From contig CAZMNN010000001.1 of the NCBI GenBank assembly GCA_964567665.1, positions 51,036-115,035 on the forward strand: a stretch of DNA of 64,000 bases, written 5' to 3'. This stretch comes from UBA1731 sp964567665 (GTDB taxonomy: Bacteria > Verrucomicrobiota > Kiritimatiellia > RFP12 > UBA1067). Numbering within the stretch: position 1 is the stretch's first letter; each line of letters opens with the position of its first letter. The translations under genes were made by a program, and so were the position numbers. The notes beneath the pieces were generated by a model. It was not told the origin of the DNA, searched no databases, and was given only the letters and a program-made list of their open reading frames with translations. Below, piece by piece: positions 52,201 through 61,238 of the stretch.

Positions 52201-53783
52201 CTCTGCGTCACAACAAGACCTATGCCGTCAAGCTCCGCCGTGACCTCGCGAACGATGCGATCCTGCGCACGTTCGACGAAACGCGACCCGGTCACGGTGA
52301 ACTCGCGTCCGTTCAGTTCGAGCCGCATGGGAGCGGCAAGCAGCTCCTCCTTGTTCCCGACAAGGGAATCCCACAGCACGTTTCGCCCCCAGCCGTATCC
52401 GTTCCATAGACAGGAGAGCGTCCCACGGGCGTCATCGACGCGGATCGGCACATAAGGCGGCACGATGATGCGCTCCATCCCGATCTCCGCCGTCTGCCAG
52501 GGAAAGCTCCTCACCTGAAACGTGCGGACATGGGAATACGTCTCCCCCTTTGAGTCGGTTGCGGAAAACGTGACCCTGTAATCGTCCTCGGGAAGCCCCG
52601 GCAAATTGACGTCGAACGTCTCTCCGGCGAGATGCCGCTGTCCGCTCGCCGGCTTGAGATCCGTCCGCCAGAAGCTCTTGCCAGACTTCACGCCGCGCAC
52701 ATCGATCGAGCCACCCACAAGATCGCCGATGCGCCCCTTGTGGTATCTCATGCGAAGCCTGTTGCTGGAGGACGGGAAGAATGCGGTCTTCAGGTTCGGA
52801 AGCCCCTTTTCGTCCTTCCAGCGTCTATGGTACGTGCCGTCCCACGAGATCTGCCGACGGTAGGCCGTTCTGCCGTCCGCCTCAAGATCCACGTTGAGCG
52901 TGTTCGGCTTGCCGGGCCATATGACCCATTCGATGTGGATGACCTCCTTCCGCTCGCCGGGCTGAAGCGTGAATCCGCCCGTGTCGGCGAAACGGGTCAC
53001 TTTCGTGGCGACGTCATTCTCCGACCCGGAGTCGAGCTTCGCGGCATGGACGCCTCGATAGAAGACGGTCTTCGCCCCGATCTTGACGGCATTCTTAGCG
53101 TTGTTCACGTAGCGGAACAGAAACCTGTAGTTTCCGCTCTGCCGCCACTGCTCAAGCGTGTAGTAGTTGACGAGAGAGATGACCGGCGCACCGAAATCCA
53201 TCTCAAGCGTACCGAGTTCGTCCGGTCTTCCGCCGGCATAGTGCCATGTCGCGGTCTCGCGCTCCGAACTGAAGTTGACGGACATCTGCAGCCCCCATTT
53301 GGCGCCGTCGACGGCCTTCGCGCCGCCAAGGACGGAAAACGGCACGAAAAGCTCGGTCTCCGTGCAGAGTTCGCCGTAGTCCTGCACACCCTTGAGCCGG
53401 TGTGCCGCCGACACTACGCCATCCGGCAGATCTCCGCGTCCGTCTCTCGTGCGAACCGTGAACAGAAACGGCCTCTCGGCTCCGGGCGGCAAAAGCGCAA
53501 GGGCGACCGTGTCGTCATCCGTAAGCGTCTGCGGCAGCTTCGGCACGCTTGTCCGTGCCGCAAAATACACCCCCTTCTCCGTGTATCCAACGTGGAAGAC
53601 GGCATACCGCATCGCCATGTAGCCGTCAGTCTGCGAAATGGCACCGTAATGCGTCGATGCGGCCCCCGCCTCCGCCGTGGATATCTTTCCGTCGATCTCC
53701 GGCGCTACGTCCATCTGCCCCATCCTGATGTACGAGGCTTCGCTCAATCCGGCCACGAGAGCCGCTGCCAAAAGCAGATTCAT
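49266..53783 (-). CDS. Giant secreted glycan-active fusion protein: DUF6067/GH-like module plus WbsX (GH99-like) module
   Basis: The 1505-residue protein starts MNLLLAAALVAGLSEA, a signal peptide. Residues about 20-200 look like a CBM9-type beta-sandwich (DVAPEIDGKISTAEAGAAS). The long middle (about 200-1110) resembles the DUF6067-type modules found with glycosidases in PVC bacteria, with WNGYGWGRNVLWDS and NGAGGLYYDCYRIAASWNLG. From about 1130 the sequence DVLCIYYPEWHTYPEGDRIF, YDWYWADGKPIQHEALERGY, FAIMWANHNRSDVF and ILVNAWNEYTEGSYLMP match WbsX/GH99-like domains, with the catalytic region around the final NEYTEG. It follows the beta-repeat gene by 39 bases under promoter P3. Module limits are approximate. 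Confidence 0.75.
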   Translation of the reverse strand: MNLLLAAALVAGLSEASYIRMGQMDVAPEIDGKISTAEAGAASTHYGAISQTDGYMAMRYAVFHVGYTEKGVYFAARTSVPKLPQTLTDDDTVALALLPPGAERPFLFTVRTRDGRGDLPDGVVSAAHRLKGVQDYGELCTETELFVPFSVLGGAKAVDGAKWGLQMSVNFSSERETATWHYAGGRPDELGTLEMDFGAPVISLVNYYTLEQWRQSGNYRFLFRYVNNAKNAVKIGAKTVFYRGVHAAKLDSGSENDVATKVTRFADTGGFTLQPGERKEVIHIEWVIWPGKPNTLNVDLEADGRTAYRRQISWDGTYHRRWKDEKGLPNLKTAFFPSSSNRLRMRYHKGRIGDLVGGSIDVRGVKSGKSFWRTDLKPASGQRHLAGETFDVNLPGLPEDDYRVTFSATDSKGETYSHVRTFQVRSFPWQTAEIGMERIIVPPYVPIRVDDARGTLSCLWNGYGWGRNVLWDSLVGNKEELLAAPMRLELNGREFTVTGSRFVERAQDRIVREVTAELDGIGLVVTQSYDYDGFCWITLAFDAKNPVEVKSLRISAPLKNAFAKYFEVQRREDRRSGPAPDCTLAEGEGEVWNSCMNVGNAKWWNEHFPASIQPYFWFGGAFKGLAWIMDGVRDLSLEKSVAPQRVVRKGLSATYELDLVNKPVVWQGRKTYEMGWQPTPTRPKDPAHGEFASLTYNYACPSNALRYELEYSLSLDPIHSPDNVYPGNDRSFYDWVYSQKTRINKPYGKWDCTEYRRRLKEYIARHKAWFEAEKSTSGTDYWFGKYNCARGMGVDLRLRYLDPMLVTSFWPEWEMYKAEWFPEEWSHDDYFNEYMAQLCKTRIDKLMWDGRNALLNGAGGLYYDCYRIAASWNLGNENVYVKPDGTIQMQMGNILQWRNIMKRSAVLCCKMGRMYNGRPVVEDHDTNGHIVPTMSWTMLGLSTERSSQGGDFQDRFPESYTLTEITGGQTGKGTRFIVSTNVGDDARKNRELVSLMSFMCAYGLFALNDQGIVGGNERFERAWNRVFDFGWGKPHVEQFQYWNEYKVQPVAHTGRNIRLTVAKKDGAALLLFGNLGDAETFTFDVKGLGFGAVSLADAETGEPLASSEISVGRHDFRQVLVTETAKPTPGKPDVLCIYYPEWHTYPEGDRIFGKGRTEWNFVNTAKPMFDGHEQPVELIDGNPDDANPEDVAKEIDYAAAAGIDAFVYDWYWADGKPIQHEALERGYLKAANRSKVKFAIMWANHNRSDVFRAPPGRSGDRFFWRLKYTREEFLEAIGYCIRQYFCKPEYYRKDGELFFSIYSVKPLMEGVGGSAALKAVFADAQAMARRAGLPPIHFSAMVHHRNDIPGVTAAGFKSASAYNVTPYDFDDTDVTATNGETRQVFTHEQYAKAHIPFNAQFAADRDFVPYIPVVCRGWDCTPRCRQDEPFPFKTLSYPYLGVVSGMKPSVFGGMVKAAVDQAMRDPKRPGAILVNAWNEYTEGSYLMPDRRHGDGFLKALSSAVE

Positions 53784-53822
53784 GTTCTCTGTCCCTTCTG
53801 TTTCATGTTCCTGTTCAACCTC

Positions 53823-55913
53823 TCACCGGATGGTCACGACCATGCCCAGCTCAGCGCGAACGCGCAGCGTCAACGACTTGCCGTCGGCAGAGCTGACCAC
53901 GCGGGCATAGTCCATGCCCTGCGCCGCAAGGTTGGCGTTCGCATCGTCGATGACGCCCTTTGCTATGCCGTTGCCCGTCCCCTGAACGACAAGCGGCACG
54001 TGCGCATGATTATTCAGGCTTTTGCGGAACGCATCAAGGTTCTCGAAGCGCAGTGTCGCGGTCGCGGCGAAATTGACGTAATTGGCCGCCTGAAGCGGCG
54101 CCTGGGCATAGACCGTGCCGTCCGGCGGCAGTTCGAAAATCACCTCTGAGTTGTTGCGGAACTCAAGATGCCCGTTGTCGTTTCCGTATGTCGTCAGCAG
54201 CGGCGCGACGCCACGCAACCGTATCTTCTCGTTGTTGTTGAAGAATGTCGCAAAGTCGCTTCTGCACCTCACCGTGCCGTCATCGATAAGCAGCGTGTTG
54301 CCGACGCCATTGACGCGGATGTCTCCCGTGGCAAGGACTGCGCCCTTTGAAACCTCGATGGTGCAGTCTTTTGCCGACGGCGAATTTCCGTCCGCCGATA
54401 ACCAGCAGTACTCCGCGACATCTATCTGCGCATTGCGCGTGATGCGAAGGACGCCATTTGTCGCGAAATCGCCAAACTGCAGACGGCGCAACGAAATCTG
54501 CACTCCATCGCACAGTTCAACGCGATTGCCTACTCCCGCCCCGCTCACCGTCCATACCTCGCCCGTACCCGTGAACGAAAGCGACGCATCCTCTCCCTGC
54601 ACACGCAGGAAATTACCGACTCCGCCGTTCCGCCCGACAACAATCGACTTCGCGTTGATGCTTCCGTTGGAGACGACCATCACGCTTTCCGACGCTTTCG
54701 AGTCTCCGACGAACACGGACGACAAATCCGACAGGACAAGATGTCCTCCGAGAACGTAAAGTCCGTTCCCGACGCAGTTCGTCTCATTGCCGATGCTGAC
54801 GTCGCCCGTAGTGACGCTCAATGTCGCACCATCCTCGACCGTGATGGCATTGCCGCCAGCCCCTACCTCTTTGCCGATGTACAGCCTTGTCGTAGCCGCA
54901 ACCGCTGAAGCGGAAACCGTAAATCTGTTGCGCGAACCGGCCTTGCCCACAAACATGGAACTTGAACACGTCAAACCTGCGTCCGCGCCCGATACGATTA
55001 CGCTGTTGTCGTCCGAACCCGCCACTGCGCCAATCGTCACGTCCTGCGCAATGGTTGCAACTCCATCGACGATGCAGACGTCATTCGAATCGCCATTCTG
55101 GTGATTGCCGACCGTCAGCGCATTCGCGACAAATGTCGCCCCGTCCACAATTTCGACCCGCGCCTTCGGAGACTTGTGCCCCAACACGAAGTTGTTCTGC
55201 TTCCCGGCATGGATCGGCGCATAGCCGCTGCCGGCACCAGTGAAGCGCAGGACAAGGTTCATCGGGATTGAACTCACGGTGTTGCGGTTGTCGTATACAA
55301 GGCCGTCGGACAGCATCCTGGAGCCGTCCGCAAACTCAATGAGCGCACCGTAATCGTAATCCTTGTCTGCTGCGATCGGCGTCAGATCGCTGTAGTTCGT
55401 CCCGCAATGGAGCGTCGATCGCTTGAACTGGACTGTGCGATTCGTGCCATGCCCCGACATCATGGTAAAATTACCCTGGTTGTTCGTGATCACCGCATCT
55501 TCGACAGACCATGTCCAGCCGGTGTAGTCGTACACGTCCCAGCCGCCGAAACAGAAACTTCCGGCCATGCACATGTCCCACACGCCGCCCTTGACGGAAA
55601 TCGAAGATGACGCACCATTTCCCGCAACCCGCGTTCCGGCGGCAGAAAGCGTGTGGTTCCCGTCGGAGAAGTCGAATGAGTTTCCTCTTTCAAGGCGCAG
55701 AGTGACAGGCGAGCCGTCTTCCTTCTGGAACCTGTAATCCTGCGAAAGCACGTACTCGGCGTTTTCATTCAGAATCACGGCCTCGCCCGCGAAACGCCTG
55801 TCCTTGAACGTCTCATAGATGTCAATCGGCGTCCCGGAGGACGTCAACGCCGGCAAGGCGACGATCAAAACCGCAAACGCAACCCGACACGTCTCAACGA
55901 ACTTTGAAACCAT
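53823..55913 (-). CDS. Secreted autotransporter-type beta-repeat protein with C-terminal VTIR
   Basis: The 696-residue product begins MVSKFVETCRVAFAVLIVAL, a signal peptide. The body consists of tandem beta-helix-like repeats with recurring NxxxVxxGxxxxxS patterns (ALTVGNHQNGDSNDVCIVDG, MFVGKAGSRNRFTVS, LYIGKEVGAGGNAITVEDGA, VFVGDSKASESVMVV). This points to a long passenger-type solenoid. There is no barrel domain, and the chain ends ELGMVVTIR. An ATG five codons upstream (55928) lacks a Shine-Dalgarno, while ATG 55913 is 9 bases after GGAG. Promoter P3 is upstream and the giant DUF6067/WbsX protein gene follows in the same unit. Confidence 0.75.
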   Translation of the reverse strand: MVSKFVETCRVAFAVLIVALPALTSSGTPIDIYETFKDRRFAGEAVILNENAEYVLSQDYRFQKEDGSPVTLRLERGNSFDFSDGNHTLSAAGTRVAGNGASSSISVKGGVWDMCMAGSFCFGGWDVYDYTGWTWSVEDAVITNNQGNFTMMSGHGTNRTVQFKRSTLHCGTNYSDLTPIAADKDYDYGALIEFADGSRMLSDGLVYDNRNTVSSIPMNLVLRFTGAGSGYAPIHAGKQNNFVLGHKSPKARVEIVDGATFVANALTVGNHQNGDSNDVCIVDGVATIAQDVTIGAVAGSDDNSVIVSGADAGLTCSSSMFVGKAGSRNRFTVSASAVAATTRLYIGKEVGAGGNAITVEDGATLSVTTGDVSIGNETNCVGNGLYVLGGHLVLSDLSSVFVGDSKASESVMVVSNGSINAKSIVVGRNGGVGNFLRVQGEDASLSFTGTGEVWTVSGAGVGNRVELCDGVQISLRRLQFGDFATNGVLRITRNAQIDVAEYCWLSADGNSPSAKDCTIEVSKGAVLATGDIRVNGVGNTLLIDDGTVRCRSDFATFFNNNEKIRLRGVAPLLTTYGNDNGHLEFRNNSEVIFELPPDGTVYAQAPLQAANYVNFAATATLRFENLDAFRKSLNNHAHVPLVVQGTGNGIAKGVIDDANANLAAQGMDYARVVSSADGKSLTLRVRAELGMVVTIR

Positions 55914-55991
55914 CTTGCGTCTCTCCATGCAATTGTTTACGTCGCCGCCATGACGCCACCCAACGCCTTATGACGGTCAACAACGCAGAGC

Positions 55992-56019
55992 AATATACCA
56001 AAATGGTTTTTTTTTTCAA
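55992..56019 (-). promoter_or_regulatory. A10 promoter P3 (beta-repeat/WbsX locus)
   Basis: On the minus strand TTG plus ten A (56007-56016) forms a TTGAAA -35 (56014-56019). CCATTTTGG and then TATATT (55992-55997) follow, giving a 16-base spacer. ACCA-TTT-TGGT is a small dyad at the -10. It is located about 80 bases before the gene start. Confidence 0.75.
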
Positions 56020-56054
56020 GTGGGTGCGCGGAATCAGATCTTCTCCACCGCAGA

Positions 56055-57143
56055 TCATCTTGCCGCTGCATCGCTGAATGCGGCAAGCCCTTCGGACACG
56101 GCCTGCCGACGCAACGCCAGAACCTCCTCTGCGCAGGCATACATCTCGTTCACGGCGCGAGCCTTGCGGGCTGCTGCGAAGCGTCTGACAACCGGCGACA
56201 GAACTTTGTCCGAAACTCCCATGCTGCGGGCGATGCCGACCGACATCCTGAAATCGTCTCCGCCCGGAAGCGCATTCCAGTCAATCGACTTCATGAACCC
56301 GTAGATTGCATCACCGTCTTCGCCGAGGAACCGCACGAGCTGGTCGTCCGGATGCCTGTGCGCAAAATACCCCAGCGAAAACGTCATCTCCGACGCCCCT
56401 GCGTCCGGACGAAACTCCGCCGTCAGGGCCGACACGCTCTTGCGCATGAACACCGACTTCACCGGCGCCGTATCATAGACGATCTTGTTCCCGAACCTGT
56501 CGTCGATGAACCTCGAATACAGCAGGATGTACGGCGAAGCTGGAGTGAAGTCGACGTTCCCCGCATTGACCAACCAATCGCGCTCTTTCGTCGCCAAATG
56601 CCGTTCGCGTCCCTCCGGCACGGCGGCATTGCCGGGATAGGCGGAGAGCTGCACACTCTCGACGGAAACGCCTCCGAAATCGACCTTCAGGAACAGCCAG
56701 TCACGGTGTGAAGGGAAGGCGGCGAAGCGAAGCTTCACCCGCCGTCCGCCCGCACATTCCCATTCGCCGGCAAGGAAATCCGCCCCGTTCGCCGAATAGC
56801 CGAAAAAGACCGCGGGACGCGATTCCGAAAGCACGTTCACCAGCCCCTTCTCCGTCCGCGCCATCACCCGCAGGAAGTCCCAGCGGTTCCATCCGCCGTT
56901 CTTCGGCGAATAGCCGAGCGACAGCCCGAAGAAGTAGTCGCCCCACCGCTTCCGGACAATGCCGCCATCCTGCAGTGTGTATTCCGCAAAGAGCGAGCAG
57001 GCGTCAAACGTGCCGATGAACTTCTCCCTGCTGAAGCCGGGGCGCGAATCCGGAAGATGCGTCTTGTGCACGACATCTATCCGCGCCTCGCACAGGACGG
57101 CGGCGGCCGCGAGCAAAACGAAGATGCACGAACGTCTCGTCAT
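56055..57143 (-). CDS. Secreted protein of unknown function in a glycan locus
   Basis: The 362-residue product begins MTRRSCIFVLLAAAAVLCEA, a signal peptide. The mature part is beta-rich, with FFGLSLGYSPKNGGWNRWDF, DWLFLKVDFGGVSVESVQLS and YILLYSRFIDDRFGNKIVYD, then a helical C-terminal third. It could be a carbohydrate-active beta-sandwich but matches no family I recognise. Its ATG overlaps the stop of the GH42-like gene as ATGA, so it is the last gene of the P4 locus and is co-translated with it. Confidence 0.65.
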   Translation of the reverse strand: MTRRSCIFVLLAAAAVLCEARIDVVHKTHLPDSRPGFSREKFIGTFDACSLFAEYTLQDGGIVRKRWGDYFFGLSLGYSPKNGGWNRWDFLRVMARTEKGLVNVLSESRPAVFFGYSANGADFLAGEWECAGGRRVKLRFAAFPSHRDWLFLKVDFGGVSVESVQLSAYPGNAAVPEGRERHLATKERDWLVNAGNVDFTPASPYILLYSRFIDDRFGNKIVYDTAPVKSVFMRKSVSALTAEFRPDAGASEMTFSLGYFAHRHPDDQLVRFLGEDGDAIYGFMKSIDWNALPGGDDFRMSVGIARSMGVSDKVLSPVVRRFAAARKARAVNEMYACAEEVLALRRQAVSEGLAAFSDAAAR

Positions 57144-60100
57144 TCCGCAACCTCAAACGTCTTCTCCGTCTTGAGACCGGTCGCGCAGTCGATGAGCGTC
57201 GCCGTCCATGTGCCGGGCTTGTCGTTCCATGCGACGCACAGCCGCTTCGGCAGCTTCTCCTCCCGGTCGAACACCGCCCTCATACGCACGTTCCCGGCGC
57301 CGTCGCGCACGGTCAGGCAGAACACTCGGCCCGAAACGGGCGGCGGCATCTTGAACGTGACGTCGCCGCCCAGCCGACATCCCGTGACGTCAAACTGCGG
57401 TGCCGTCTGCCGTTCGGCAAACACGGTGCGGCACACGAACGGGCTGTTCGCAAAGTCCAGTTCAAGAAAGCCGTCCGTCTCTCCGGCGAACCCTTCGCAC
57501 GGCGCGTAGATGAACCGATGCCCCGGCAGCGAAACCTTCGCTTTCGCGCCCAGTTCCGACACCGGCCACATGGCGGTGACGATCTCGAATCCGCGCCCCT
57601 TGCGAACACGCAGGATGGCGTTTTCGCTGACTACGCCAACCGGCGATCCGTCTGCCGGAGGCGGCAGATGGGCGGCGATCTCGCGGTCGAACGAACCGGG
57701 CGTCTTCTCCGTCGCGTACGCAAGCGAAAGCTTCCGGTCGAGCTTTACGCAGCGGCCGCTGCCCCAGAGATCCGCCAGGGCGCCGCCGTCACGCCAGGCG
57801 AGATTCTCGTTCATGACGGCCGGCTCGACGTCGGCCACCACCGTTCCGCCGCGCTTCGCGAAAGCGCGGATCGCTGCACATTCAACGTCGGAGAGCGCCG
57901 TCGCCCCGCACAGGAAAAGCGCCTTGGCGTCTTTCAGACGCGCAAGCGTACGGGCCGAAACGAACTCGAAGGAGCGTCCACTGCGGTAGCAATGCTTGAT
58001 CAAGGTGGAAAGCCCGTCATTCGGAGAGAGACATTTCTCGGAGGCGACCGACGCCTCCTGCGACGGGTGGCTCCAGTAGAGGAGAATGCCGTCGTTCCGG
58101 AGGGGATTGCGGATGAGGAGCTGCGCGAGTCCGTCCTTGAAGCGGTCGTGCCAGCCGATGTACTGCGCCACGTCGTCCGCGATCTTGAGGTCGGAATAGA
58201 AGAACCCGTGATTCTGTCCGACGTTGATTGCAAACCAGGCGTTGCCCATCACCGTACCTTTCGCAAGGTCGTTCATCAGCGACAGCGGGAACGGCGTCAG
58301 CCCGCGTCCGCCGTGGCTCGACGGGTATCCGCCCCACCACAGCATCCGGATGCGGTTGCCGCCGAACGACCTCAGCGCCTCGTCCTCGACAAGATCCGAA
58401 TACGGCCCCCAGAACTCCAGGTTTTCAATCGTGCGTTCAAGATCGCCGGGAACAGAGCCTTCCGCGCCGACGAGCGCACCGGGATCGATCTTGCGGATCT
58501 CCTCGCGGCAGAAGCTGTGGATGTCGGCATACATCTTGTTCATGTAGGCGCGATGGTCGGCCCAGGCGGCCAGGTTGCCGATTCGCTTCGCCTCGTCAAG
58601 GCGAATGTGCGGGACGGACGCGAAATCGGTGCAGTTGGTCTTCCAGTTGCGGTTGAGATTTTCGATCGTGCCGTACTTGTCGCGAAGAAACTCGCGGAAG
58701 TACTTGTCGCAGTACCCGCCGAAGCCCGCTTCAAGGTTGATGCAGTTCTCGTCGCCAAGGTTGTAGAACGGCGGAGCGCACTTCGGCAGGTTCTGCAGAC
58801 GGAAACGCATCATGTCGCGCCAGCATTCCTGCACTTCCGGACGATAGAAGCAGTCGTCGCCGACGATCGCCTTCTGCCGCTTCTGGGCGTCCTTGTCCAA
58901 AAAGTTCCAGTACCTCATCATGGCCGAGCCGTCCTCCGCCCTGTCGATGGCGATGCGGGTCACGTACGGCACGGCGCTTTGGTTCAGCACCGCCATCTCG
59001 GCGATGTTCGCGCCGCCGAACGTCGGATGCGTCAGCCCGCACGTGAAGCCAAGCCGATCCACTACTACCGGTGCGCCCGCGAACGGATGCATCGAGACGA
59101 CCGTGTCCCAGCCCATCTGGACGTAGTCGTCTAACTGCCGCCGAGGGAAGAAGACGAGCCGTTCCGCAATCTCGATCGGCCGCCCGTTCGCATCCTCAAG
59201 CGTGGCCCGCACATAGCCGGCCTTCGTCGACACGCGGGCGTCCGGGATGTCGCAGCCCTGCGACACCGCGCCGGGAGCGACCGCCTTGCGGATGCGCGAC
59301 ATCACGCGCATGGACGGAGATTCCAGCGTCTCGAACAGAACAGACTTGACGCGCTCCACCGGCATTTTCCATGTCGCTCGCGCCGACAGTGTGCCGCCCT
59401 TCATCACATCAGGCGCTTCGACGGAAAGCCCGCCCACCGGCGACGGGACATCGACTTTCTCCACCAGCACCGCCCCGTTTGCGCCGATCGTGTCCTTGAA
59501 ATGCCGCCCTGCGCACGACAGACCCGACGCTATGCGGTTGAAGCGGTCGCGGTAGCGGACGCGCAATGGCGCTGACGGCTCGGCGGCACGACCTGCCGTG
59601 TAGCGCATCGCCTGTCCTGCGAACGCAATGGCGTTTTCGTACTTCGCCGGCCAGAGGTCGTCAATCGGGAACTTCGGCACAAGCGCAAAGTACTGCGCCT
59701 GCGAATCTCCGCGCCAAGCCAGTTCCGCCACACGCCCCTTGCCGAGCCGCCAGGATCTGAACTGCGTATTCGCGAATTCGCTCGGAAAACGCTCCGCAAA
59801 CTCCGGCATCGGCAGCGGGTTCTCATAGACCTTCCCGTACGGAATCCGGTGCGGGCCGATGTCGTTCACCATGAGCAGCCCGGCGCCGCCGTCGCGCACG
59901 GCCTTGAGAATCCGGTAGCGATGCTCCTCGTTGACGCTCGTGAACGTCTTGCGCCCGAACACGTACAGGTCGTAATGCGCGTTCAGCTTCCCGTCCAGTT
60001 CGCGGGTCTTCTCGTAGACGGTCGTCCCCTCCCAGGCCGATTCGTACATGTCCTCCACGGCGATGCGGTCGCCGTAGACCATCATGAAGTACGTCGGCTC

Positions 60101-60316
60101 GATGTTGAACCGCTGCACCGCCTCCACGGCGTCGCGTCCACCGGCGCGGTCGAGCAGGAACAGAACCTTGAGAGGCTTCTCCGCCGCCGTGCCGCGAAAG
60201 TCGTGGTGCGGCGTCACATACTCCCCGGTCATCTCATGCAGAAACCGGCACGGCAACACGCCAAAGGCCGTCGCAGCGGCAAACGCCGCAAGCGCAAAAA
60301 CGTTGACCTTTCTCAT
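57140..60316 (-). CDS. Secreted beta-galactosidase-like protein (GH42-related)
   Basis: The 1058-residue protein begins MRKVNVFALAAFAAATAFGV, a signal peptide. After an N-terminal ThuA/glutamine-amidotransferase-like part (YDLYVFGRKTF) and beta domains lies a TIM barrel. This contains FYNLGDENCINLEAGFGGYC and KYFREFLRDKYGTIENLNRN; the KYGTxxxLNxxW pattern is typical of GH42-type beta-galactosidases. The probable acid Glu lies in LGDEN and a possible nucleophile in LVEDEALRSFGGN. A trimerisation-like alpha/beta domain (ALFLCGATALSDVECAAIRA) follows. The substrate is unknown. The gene is coupled by ATGA overlaps on both sides. Confidence 0.75.
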   Translation of the reverse strand: MRKVNVFALAAFAAATAFGVLPCRFLHEMTGEYVTPHHDFRGTAAEKPLKVLFLLDRAGGRDAVEAVQRFNIEPTYFMMVYGDRIAVEDMYESAWEGTTVYEKTRELDGKLNAHYDLYVFGRKTFTSVNEEHRYRILKAVRDGGAGLLMVNDIGPHRIPYGKVYENPLPMPEFAERFPSEFANTQFRSWRLGKGRVAELAWRGDSQAQYFALVPKFPIDDLWPAKYENAIAFAGQAMRYTAGRAAEPSAPLRVRYRDRFNRIASGLSCAGRHFKDTIGANGAVLVEKVDVPSPVGGLSVEAPDVMKGGTLSARATWKMPVERVKSVLFETLESPSMRVMSRIRKAVAPGAVSQGCDIPDARVSTKAGYVRATLEDANGRPIEIAERLVFFPRRQLDDYVQMGWDTVVSMHPFAGAPVVVDRLGFTCGLTHPTFGGANIAEMAVLNQSAVPYVTRIAIDRAEDGSAMMRYWNFLDKDAQKRQKAIVGDDCFYRPEVQECWRDMMRFRLQNLPKCAPPFYNLGDENCINLEAGFGGYCDKYFREFLRDKYGTIENLNRNWKTNCTDFASVPHIRLDEAKRIGNLAAWADHRAYMNKMYADIHSFCREEIRKIDPGALVGAEGSVPGDLERTIENLEFWGPYSDLVEDEALRSFGGNRIRMLWWGGYPSSHGGRGLTPFPLSLMNDLAKGTVMGNAWFAINVGQNHGFFYSDLKIADDVAQYIGWHDRFKDGLAQLLIRNPLRNDGILLYWSHPSQEASVASEKCLSPNDGLSTLIKHCYRSGRSFEFVSARTLARLKDAKALFLCGATALSDVECAAIRAFAKRGGTVVADVEPAVMNENLAWRDGGALADLWGSGRCVKLDRKLSLAYATEKTPGSFDREIAAHLPPPADGSPVGVVSENAILRVRKGRGFEIVTAMWPVSELGAKAKVSLPGHRFIYAPCEGFAGETDGFLELDFANSPFVCRTVFAERQTAPQFDVTGCRLGGDVTFKMPPPVSGRVFCLTVRDGAGNVRMRAVFDREEKLPKRLCVAWNDKPGTWTATLIDCATGLKTEKTFEVAE

Positions 60317-61230
60317 TTATTTCCTCCGAACTCCACTTCAAGCTTCTTCCTGAACGATTCCATCCTGTCTCGGTCGGCTTTCTCCTCGGCGGCGAGAAAC
60401 GCCGTGACGTCGCCGCTACGGACTTTTACCCCGTCACCAGTATCGTACAAAATAGTGTCCGCAAGCGCAAGACACCAAGGCGGCGCGACCTTGCCCTTCA
60501 AGGCCGCGACGAGAACGTCGCCGTCGGGCGTATCGCCAGGAGGCAGAAAATACAGGTATCCAAAGCCGGACGGGTTGTTGTATGCGCCCCGTGGAGAGGA
60601 GACGCTTCCCACGAACTTGCCGCTCGTCCACTGGTAGCGCGTCACACAGATTCGCCATAGCGGGCCGCCAGGCACTGGCGGACGCTGCAGGTCGGAGTAC
60701 GGGATGCACACCTCGACGCACCACCGGTCACTGGCCACGCTCGTCTTCGCCCGCCACGCATTGCCGCTCCACTCCTTCAGGACAACCGAGCCGTCAATGC
60801 GCCGCATGTCGCCGATCACGCCCGCCGAGTTGACGAGCAGCTTTGTGAATCCGACAGCGTCTCCGTACGGATCGATGTAGATCTCGTCCATGTCCTCGTA
60901 CCAGTCCACGCTGTCGCGGGCGGTTCCGACAACCTTGAGCCTGTCAACCGCATCCTCGTAGTGAATCAGCCCGATCCACAACGCCTTGTCCGTGTAGAGA
61001 AGACGCATCTCCGACTTGATCGGCGCAGGCTTTGGGTGCGACTTGTAGTATTCGTAGAAGCGCGTATGCACCGGCGCAGACTTCCATGCGTCGTCGTCAA
61101 GCCGTCCGTCTAAAACAGGCGAAACGTCCGCTTTTGCCGCGACGTTCACGACGATTTCGTTCAGCTGGACGGCGTGTGCGCATCCGACCGCCATGACCGC
61201 CGCCACAGCGGCAACTGCCTTCGCTTTCAT
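60313..61230 (-). CDS. Secreted CBM9-like carbohydrate-binding protein
   Basis: The 305-residue product starts MKAKAVAAVAAVMAVGCAHA, a signal peptide. The first 210 residues form a CBM9-type sandwich, with DVSPVLDGRLDDDAWKSAPV, MRLLYTDKALWIGLIHYED, DEIYIDPYGDAVGFTKLLVN, CVEVCIPYSDLQRPP and WRICVTRYQ. The tail is helical and charged. It probably binds glycan for the GH42-like enzyme encoded next. ATG 61230 is chosen because GAGG lies 6 bases upstream, while the GTG four codons earlier lacks such a site. It starts 9 bases after the stop of the VIR-type gene. Confidence 0.8.
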   Translation of the reverse strand: MKAKAVAAVAAVMAVGCAHAVQLNEIVVNVAAKADVSPVLDGRLDDDAWKSAPVHTRFYEYYKSHPKPAPIKSEMRLLYTDKALWIGLIHYEDAVDRLKVVGTARDSVDWYEDMDEIYIDPYGDAVGFTKLLVNSAGVIGDMRRIDGSVVLKEWSGNAWRAKTSVASDRWCVEVCIPYSDLQRPPVPGGPLWRICVTRYQWTSGKFVGSVSSPRGAYNNPSGFGYLYFLPPGDTPDGDVLVAALKGKVAPPWCLALADTILYDTGDGVKVRSGDVTAFLAAEEKADRDRMESFRKKLEVEFGGNK

Positions 61231-61238
61231 GGAGCGCC

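Noticed and set aside
52632..54149. 505-codon open frame on the plus strand spanning two genes
   Set aside because: It crosses the junction of two well-supported minus-strand genes and shows no family motif.
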